Shown here: positions 7,546-11,994 of the stretch, piece by piece | How the letters are laid out: each line of letters starts with the position of its first letter | Numbering within the stretch: position 1 is the stretch's first letter | Source of the DNA: Hydractinia symbiolongicarpus | Taxonomy: Eukaryota; Cnidaria; Hydrozoa; Anthoathecata; Hydractiniidae | Length of the DNA: 64,000 nucleotides | Reading direction: 5' to 3' | Assembly (NCBI RefSeq): GCF_029227915.1 | Contig: NC_079878.1 | Location: 2,544,001-2,608,000, forward strand | Translations under genes and position numbers: made by a program | Notes under the pieces: generated by a model | What the model saw: the letters and a program-made list of their open reading frames with translations, nothing else | Told to the model about the DNA's origin: nothing | Database searches by the model: none

Positions 7546-8252
7546 CTTGTTTTTTCTCTGTCAATATGCTGTTCGAGCTGAACCTTTTTTGCAACTTCAT
7601 CCTGAAGACTTCCTCTTATGTTTCTCAATGATCTATCCAATCCTAGCAATTCACGCATAGGATATTCAAATAGATCACCGGTCTGGGTTGCTTCATGGTC
7701 TACAGATTGTTGTTTGACCAATGAAATTAAATCTTCCGCACTGTTCACAACATCTCCAGACATGATTTCTAATTCTATATCGGTCGCATTCTCTATTTTA
7801 TCCGGTGACGGTAGTCTCTCTTCTATTTTGTTTAGCCTAGCGGCCTGTCGGGGGGTTATACTACCTTTCGGTATAACAAACCCCAAAGTGCGCAGCCTTT
7901 TCTTGCCCAGTATATCCGCAATGGTGCCGACGGTCCTTAGAGATCCGTCACTTGTCAGAGGTCTGTTATCACCCTTGTAGTATAATTCACGACCACGAGA
8001 CTCAAACAGATCGGTATGTATCACGCTCGGGTTCTCGTTTGGATATATAGTTAGTAGCTTCTCATAGAGCGATTTAACCAGCTCACTGGTAACTCTGGAG
8101 CGCAGAGAGGTTTCTCCACCGAATGATGTCTCCTCATCAGGTGTGTGTATCTGCACACGCGTGCGTTCCCTCGGTACCAGAGGTGTGGAGTCATCGGTAC
8201 CCTCGTCGGGTTGGTCGTGGTCCCCAAACGGATCAATATCAATGTCCGCCAT
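7515..8252 (-). CDS. uncharacterised 245-aa accessory protein
   Basis: The acidic N-terminus (DIDIDPFGDHDQPDEGTDD) is followed by a mixed globular region and a C-terminal helical, charged region (about 200-245). No membrane segment, zinc cluster or catalytic motif is visible. It is the first gene of the minus-strand cassette, divergent from the paralogous membrane genes across a 45-bp AT-rich gap containing TCTAATATAATA. I recognise no characterised domain; a structural or assembly role is a guess from context. Confidence 0.75.
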   Translation of the reverse strand: MADIDIDPFGDHDQPDEGTDDSTPLVPRERTRVQIHTPDEETSFGGETSLRSRVTSELVKSLYEKLLTIYPNENPSVIHTDLFESRGRELYYKGDNRPLTSDGSLRTVGTIADILGKKRLRTLGFVIPKGSITPRQAARLNKIEERLPSPDKIENATDIELEIMSGDVVNSAEDLISLVKQQSVDHEATQTGDLFEYPMRELLGLDRSLRNIRGSLQDEVAKKVQLEQHIDREKTSWKRWKTHQI

Positions 8253-8274
8253 TATTTTATTTTATTTAAAGGAT

Positions 8275-8294
8275 AGTTTTTTTCTAATATAATA
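8275..8294 (+). promoter_or_regulatory. promoter candidate, second TCTAATATAATA copy
   Basis: AGTTTTTTTCT (8275-8285) runs into TCTAATATAATA (8283-8294), ending three bases before the ATG. The first part, AGTTTTTTTCT, is repeated before the downstream paralog at 8784-8794. The gap is shared with the divergent 245-aa gene. Confidence 0.5.
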
Positions 8295-8297
8295 GAA

Positions 8298-8783
8298 ATG
8301 GCAGAGAGTTCTAGTACCAGAGAAGAAACTTTTAAAACGGATATATCCAATTCCCAACTTGAGGAGCTGGTGAAATTACGAGGTAAGTTCCAAGACAGGA
8401 CACACGAACACGGAGGATCTCTGATCATATGGTCGATTCTGGAGGGATTATCCGGAACCGCAGCCATTACCGGCTCGATAGCGACCGCAGTGACCATTAT
8501 TAGAAATTTGGGCGGTACCCATGGAAATTACATGTGGAATTCGGGTATGTGTCTATTGGGCTCGGCTTCCTATGCGGTTACCGCCCAATATGTTAGGACA
8601 TATCGGGAGAAACTTATCAAATTAAGAGCCGCATATCGCGTTGTACAAAATGCCATCGATGTTTTCGATAAAACGCTACTCTGGCACACTCGGATCTGTA
8701 GAGCCGATTTTGAGAATTTGTGTGATACGTATCATAGAACTCTCAAGGATCTGGATAAACTGGATATAGGTTATTTAGAGTAA
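8298..8783 (+). CDS. two-TM accessory protein, paralog A, 161 aa
   Basis: A charged N-terminal region containing NSQLEEL.KLR.KF leads into two hydrophobic segments (about 42-69 and 77-97) and a helical C-terminal half. The next gene shares the same plan and motif (NSQLGELRKLRDKF), so the two arose by tandem duplication. This copy is shorter, lacking the last ~30 residues of the other, and its second membrane segment is less regular. Membrane location is expected; function unknown. Confidence 0.75.
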   Translation: MAESSSTREETFKTDISNSQLEELVKLRGKFQDRTHEHGGSLIIWSILEGLSGTAAITGSIATAVTIIRNLGGTHGNYMWNSGMCLLGSASYAVTAQYVRTYREKLIKLRAAYRVVQNAIDVFDKTLLWHTRICRADFENLCDTYHRTLKDLDKLDIGYLE

Positions 8784-8807
8784 AGTTTTTTTCTTTGTAG
8801 TAACCAA

Positions 8808-9395
8808 ATGGCAGAGATTTATCCGAAGCTACCCACGGCTCCCGAGTATTCGAGCGAGCAGGACAAGTTTAATACTAATACTGTGAACTCTCAACTTGGG
8901 GAGCTTAGAAAATTACGTGATAAGTTCAATACAAAATATGAGAAATATAACAAGACGCTGCACAGACTGGTGCTTTTAAATGCCAGCGCCACGGCCCTAA
9001 CCGTCGCTTCGGGCATAGGTTCGGTGGTAACCGGTGCTAGGCTCATCGGAATCCCCGCTTCCGTCGGATTGGGAGCCGTAGCACTGTCGGGAACCATTTT
9101 CACGGGCTCCGTCATGGCTCTGATCAAAAGATATCGGAGCAAGCTTGACAAGGTCATGAAATTATATGATGTTGCGACATCCGCCATCGCCGTGTTTGAA
9201 AACTCCGTCTTGCGGGCTCTGAATAATGACGACATCAGTTACATCGAATTTCAAACCCTGAGCGGTATATACTACGAAGCTCTGAAAAAGATGATGAAAA
9301 CCGACAGAAAGATGGAGAGCGAAACTCGCAACCAGTTTGAAAAAAGTCTAATGGACCAGGTTCAAAGCCTCAGAAGGACCGTAAATCAAGGTTAG
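8808..9395 (+). CDS. two-TM accessory protein, paralog B, 195 aa
   Basis: The N-terminal motif NSQLGELRKLRDKF is followed by a predicted coiled coil, two hydrophobic Ala/Gly-rich segments (about 52-77 and 81-106) and a long helical tail. It is a paralog of the preceding gene, 24 bp downstream; the upstream AGTTTTTTTCT box and the ATGGCAGAG start context are duplicated too, so each copy probably has its own promoter. The hairpin-like two-membrane plan suggests insertion in an internal or host membrane. I do not recognise a named family. Confidence 0.75.
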   Translation: MAEIYPKLPTAPEYSSEQDKFNTNTVNSQLGELRKLRDKFNTKYEKYNKTLHRLVLLNASATALTVASGIGSVVTGARLIGIPASVGLGAVALSGTIFTGSVMALIKRYRSKLDKVMKLYDVATSAIAVFENSVLRALNNDDISYIEFQTLSGIYYEALKKMMKTDRKMESETRNQFEKSLMDQVQSLRRTVNQG

Positions 9396-9585
9396 TGATG
9401 TGCGCATGTACACCGCTCGCATATTTCGTGTGGTACGATAAAAATTAATATTAAGGCGGTTTGTGACATTATGCGGCGCGATCGTCCCCCCAAAGACTGA
9501 GCCATAGCGGCCCTATCTGCCGACCGACCCGCGCGATCCCCGGCATCATCTTTACCTGTTTCTGGTAAAGATATCGTCCCCTTTT
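9396..9585. other. gap between convergent paralog B and integrase genes
   Basis: 190 bp without a convincing gene. It contains one copy of the 15-bp repeat TGTGGTACGATAAAA (9429-9443). A 66-codon minus-strand frame crosses it, but its composition looks non-coding and it overlaps the integrase stop. Confidence 0.6.
9429..9443 (+). repeat. 15-bp direct repeat, copy 1 (3' side of integrase)
   Basis: TGTGGTACGATAAAA is identical to 10608-10622; the two copies are 1179 bp apart and bracket the whole integrase gene. Copy 2 is part of the promoter-like element before the SAP gene, so copy 1 may be a leftover of the same promoter. Confidence 0.8.
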
Positions 9586-9882
9586 TCACCAACCTTGCAC
9601 ATAATCAGGAGGTAATTCTGTATCTTTGGGTATTAACATCAATTCCTCTTTTACAAAAGCCCGTCCGGGTCCGTCTTGAACATAGTACATTACACGGTTA
9701 CCAGGTTGCGCTATTACCTCACGCAATCTATATGTGTTTTTCGACCATATTCTATCGGTTGCCCGTCTCCGCCCATCATCATGCTCTTCGCCAGGTTGTA
9801 GTAGATATCTATACAGGCCATCCTTAGGTAATTCTACTTCAGGTGGATAGCTCTCTTGATTAACCAGAGGCACCTCTTTCAT
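9586..9882 (-). pseudogene. integrase C-terminal part, separated by a frameshift
   Basis: This 98-codon frame follows the integrase core in another phase and begins at the point where the core frame hits a stop. Its content (basic and aromatic residues, RIWSKNTYRL..., then YYVQDGPGRAFVKEELMLIP) matches the expected SH3/chromodomain-like DNA-binding tail of Polinton integrases. The shift is equivalent to one base missing on the coding strand between about 9883 and 9897, near a short A run. It could be inactivation, an assembly error, or less likely programmed -1 slippage, since no classical slippery heptamer is seen. Confidence 0.75.
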
Positions 9883-10562
9883 TATAATAGCATCTTTGGC
9901 TTCATATCAATCATCTGCGTCTTTGTATCGTTTAGCCTATCAATCAGTTTATACAGATGCTTAACCCATGTAGATGATACCTTTTCCGAATCATTCAGTT
10001 CTTGAGCATCTTGTATTTTGAATAAATTTTCCGCAAGTATCTTGTTCAACGCCTCAACAAAAGCTGTGTGCGTATGCTTATATTTTGTAGTCGCCCTTTT
10101 AATTTCAACCTTATGCTTCTCCAACAGCTTTGATACATCTGCCTTGAATTCTGAACCGTTATCACATTGGAAAGTTTTCGGATAAGTTAATGGTCCTGCC
10201 TTGTAGATGTCCTCAATCATAGCGGCAACCTCTTTGGCTTTCTTAGTCCTCAAAGGTCGGGCTACCTTGTATCTGGAAGCAGCATCGATTCCCGACAAAA
10301 TGTACTTATATTTATTACCATACAGTATGTCACCGGGCATGTACAATAAATCGAATTGATGTAAATCATTAGGGGTGGTAACTTCATAATGTGGTCTTTC
10401 AACATGTTTTGGGGCGGGTAAATGTACTTGCCAAAATGCTTGCTTTGATAGCCACTTCTTAATCTCCTTTGGCCCGAAGCCGAATACTCTTAAATTCTGA
10501 ACAGCCTTTTGTCCTTTCCATAAATTTTGAGGTTGATAGTAAGTCTCTTGAAGTTTTGACAT
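9882..10562 (-). CDS. Polinton DDE integrase, catalytic part (frameshifted at 3' end)
   Basis: The RNase-H-fold core is clear: D71 (HQFDLLYM), D134 (FQCDNGSEF) and E170 (TAFVEALN), with 35 residues between the second Asp and the Glu, the retroviral/Polinton D-D-35-E arrangement. The N-terminal ~50 residues are basic and lack an obvious HHCC zinc finger. The enzyme would insert element DNA into the genome, giving 6-bp target duplications in the family. After residue 226 the frame ends prematurely; the C-terminal domain continues in another frame at 9586-9882. The catalytic triad is therefore intact but the full protein is not produced without a frame correction. It is divergent from the SAP gene at 10659. 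Confidence 0.88.
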   Translation of the reverse strand: MSKLQETYYQPQNLWKGQKAVQNLRVFGFGPKEIKKWLSKQAFWQVHLPAPKHVERPHYEVTTPNDLHQFDLLYMPGDILYGNKYKYILSGIDAASRYKVARPLRTKKAKEVAAMIEDIYKAGPLTYPKTFQCDNGSEFKADVSKLLEKHKVEIKRATTKYKHTHTAFVEALNKILAENLFKIQDAQELNDSEKVSSTWVKHLYKLIDRLNDTKTQMIDMKPKMLL

Positions 10563-10607
10563 GTTTTATTTATGCACACCTTTATTTATCTCCTTTTTGT
10601 GTTATGA

Positions 10608-10657
10608 TGTGGTACGATAAAAGTGCTTAAAGTTTTTCATATATTATATTATATTAA
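10608..10657 (+). promoter_or_regulatory. promoter of the SAP-like gene (class with TACGAT..AAAA..GCTTAAAG)
   Basis: TACGATAAAA (from 10613) followed by GTGCTTAAAG lies 46 bp before the ATG at 10659. The same element, TACGAT..(T)ATAAAA..GGCTTAAAG, precedes the genes at 11407 and 11995. An AT stretch ATATTATATTATATTA fills the last 18 bases before the ATG. The 15 bp at 10608-10622 also form copy 2 of the repeat bracketing the integrase. Confidence 0.5.
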
Positions 10658-10658
10658 T

Positions 10659-10928
10659 ATGTCAGACATGGATACCACACCGGATTATAAATTGATGAAA
10701 CTGAGAGAGTTGCGAGAGGTTGCCAAATCCCGCGGAATTAAGTATATCGTGGGTATGAGAAAGGCTAAACTGGTCGAGGTGATTGAGAAGAATGATCTCG
10801 ACCCATCCTACACCATCGATCTGGATACCAAGAAGGAATGGTATGGATACTGTTCAAGGTGGAGGTCGAAAAACAGGGAGGCATATCTGAAAGCTCAAAA
10901 ACGTTATAACGACAAAAGATCCAAGTGA
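10659..10928 (+). CDS. SAP-like DNA-binding small protein, 89 aa
   Basis: Residues about 12-45 (LMKLRELREVAKSRGIKYIVGMRKAKLVEVIEKND) form the helix-turn-helix-like SAP/Rho-N pattern: hydrophobic-spaced helix, Gly turn, basic helix ending in L..I. SAP motifs bind DNA or nucleic-acid scaffolds. The C-terminal half is basic and aromatic (KKEWYGYCSRWRSKNREAY), compatible with DNA binding. It is the first of three neighbouring genes that start with such a motif, the third being the polymerase. The chosen ATG (10659) follows the TATA-like element; an upstream in-frame ATG at 10623 lies inside the promoter. A replication accessory or terminal-protein-like role is possible but unproven. Confidence 0.7.
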   Translation: MSDMDTTPDYKLMKLRELREVAKSRGIKYIVGMRKAKLVEVIEKNDLDPSYTIDLDTKKEWYGYCSRWRSKNREAYLKAQKRYNDKRSK

Positions 10929-10939
10929 TTGGGTATTTT

Positions 10940-10963
10940 TTTGTTACTCGGACGGGTAACAAA
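10940..10963 (+). terminator. 3'-end hairpin after the SAP-like gene
   Basis: TTTGTTACTC and GGGTAACAAA pair (one U-G) around the loop GGAC, 12 bp after the stop. The preceding AAGTGATTGG..ATTTTT context is nearly identical to that at 11725-11740. Confidence 0.65.
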
Positions 10964-11350
10964 TGTTGGTGGGTGGGTACCCATTGTCTAACCGGTCATG
11001 GCCCTCAAGGTGTTGGTGGGTGGGTACCCATGGTGGAGCGATGTCGGTATCATAAACCGCGTTTTACCGCCATGGAGCAGCGCAACCCCGTGTGGTTGTC
11101 TTGCGAACGAAGCCCCTCACGATCCTCGCGACCTCGGGTGGTTGTCTTGCGAACGAAGCCCCTCACGATCCTCGCGACCTCGGAGGTCCTGATTTTTTTT
11201 CCCTGGGGGGGTACCCACCCACATTTACACTCCGGGAAACGATCCATGGTGGAGCGATGTCGGTATCATAAACCACGTTTTTCCGCCATGGAGCAGCGCA
11301 ACCCCGGGTGGTTGTCTTGCGAACGAAGCCCCTCACGATCCTCCACCCTG
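10964..11350 (+). repeat. non-coding repeat region with TGGGTGGGTACCCA motifs and ~100-bp units
   Basis: A 21-bp block containing TGGGTGGGTACCCA is identical at 10964-10984 and 11011-11031, and an inverted partial copy (GTACCCACCCACATTT) is at 11211-11226. A ~100-bp unit beginning CATGGTGGAGCGATGTCGG occurs at about 11028 and 11246. Within it a 47-48-bp piece starting GTGGTTGTCTTGCGAACGA is tandemly doubled (about 11091-11185). A 146-codon frame crosses the region but simply follows the repeats. There is no convincing gene. Confidence 0.8.
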
Positions 11351-11353
11351 GTT

Positions 11354-11392
11354 TACGATTTATAAAAATGGCTTAAAGATTCATAAATCGTA
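11354..11392 (+). promoter_or_regulatory. dyad promoter element before the truncated polymerase-like gene
   Basis: TACGATTTAT (11354-11363) pairs perfectly with ATAAATCGTA (11383-11392) around a 19-base centre holding AAAATGGCTTAAAG. TATAAAAA (11361-11368) could be a TATA box, about 46 bp before the ATG at 11407. The copy before the polymerase keeps the pairing although the arm sequence differs. Confidence 0.6.
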
Positions 11393-11406
11393 TATCACAA
11401 CCGGGC

Positions 11407-11718
11407 ATGACTTCGAGAAATACAGTTTCCGAATTAATACATCTCGCTAGAGAAAAACTCGCTAGAGAACGCGGCCTACATCATGGCTACTTAAGGCTCA
11501 GAAAGGCTGATCTGATCGAATTTTTGAGACCCACTACCGTGTCAGCACCGGTTAGACCGGTACCCGTGTCGAGACCAAATGGATCAGCACCGATGCCTAG
11601 ACCCGTACCGGCACCGGGACCCTCGAGATCCGGTCCTAGCCAACAAGACATGGATTTGTTTGAGCTGCAAGAAATGATTAAAACCAGACCTATTGTGAAA
11701 AGCAAGTTGATTGAATAG
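11407..11718 (+). CDS. truncated duplicate of the polymerase N-terminus, 103 aa
   Basis: It begins like the polymerase gene (MTSRNTV.EL..LARE) with the same SAP-like motif and the LRKADLIE helix, then a shorter Pro-rich linker and the QQDMDL sequence. It stops at SKLIE, exactly where the polymerase continues with a helical module. An in-frame 15-bp duplication gives LAREKLAREG-type spacing in the first helix. Its last residues before the stop (MDLFELQEMIKTRPIVK) match the module inserted inside the polymerase palm better than the polymerase's own N-terminal copy. The 3' flank (AGATCCAAGTGATTGG plus hairpin) equals that of the gene at 10659. So this is a chimeric partial duplication; it may be expressed as a small DNA-binding protein or be a relic. 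Confidence 0.6.
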   Translation: MTSRNTVSELIHLAREKLARERGLHHGYLRLRKADLIEFLRPTTVSAPVRPVPVSRPNGSAPMPRPVPAPGPSRSGPSQQDMDLFELQEMIKTRPIVKSKLIE

Positions 11719-11740
11719 AGATCCAAGTGATTGGACATTT

Positions 11741-11764
11741 TTTGTTACTCGGACGGGTAACAAA
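11741..11764 (+). terminator. 3'-end hairpin after the truncated duplicate
   Basis: TTTGTTACTC / GGGTAACAAA with loop GGAC, identical to the hairpin at 10940-10963, 22 bp after the stop and preceded by AAGTGATTGGACATTT. Confidence 0.65.
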
Positions 11765-11898
11765 TGTGATTCACGACCCTCGAGGTGCCAATGGGTGGGT
11801 ACCCATGGTGTATCGATGTATGTATCACAAAGCGTGTTTTACTACAATTTAGCATGGTGGTTGCCCCATAAACTAGGACACTCACGACCCTCCAACAC
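11765..11898 (+). repeat. third, diverged copy of the intergenic ~100-bp unit
   Basis: TGGGTGGGTACCCATGG (from 11792) is followed by a degenerate version of the unit seen at 11028 and 11246 (GTATCA..AAA.C.CGTTTTAC...), ending again in CCTCCA..C.GGTTTACGATTT. No gene is seen here. Confidence 0.65.
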
Positions 11899-11902
11899 GG
11901 TT

Positions 11903-11992
11903 TACGATTTTTAGAAAAATGGCTTAAAGATTACAAAATCGTATATCATAGCCAAACATCTTAAAGATTACAAAATCGTATATCACAACCAA
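11903..11992 (+). promoter_or_regulatory. dyad promoter element of the polymerase gene with a 37-bp internal duplication
   Basis: TACGATTTT (11903-11911) pairs with AAAATCGTA (11935-11943). The stretch CTTAAAGATTACAAAATCG with its flank is tandemly duplicated with a 37-bp period (from 11923 and from 11960). Without the duplication the distance to the ATG would be about 55 bp, as for the gene at 11407. Confidence 0.6.
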
Positions 11993-11994
11993 GC

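Noticed and set aside
9392-9592. 66-codon minus-strand frame after the integrase
   Set aside because: It overlaps the integrase stop, has no family-like content and sits in a convergent gap. Treated as chance.
9880-9900. Programmed -1 frameshifting in the integrase
   Set aside because: No X-XXY-YYZ slippery heptamer or clear downstream structure was seen; a one-base loss or assembly error is simpler. Not excluded.
10925-11365. 146-codon plus-strand frame between the SAP gene and the truncated duplicate
   Set aside because: It lies entirely on tandem and dispersed non-coding repeats, and the encoded peptide simply repeats with them.
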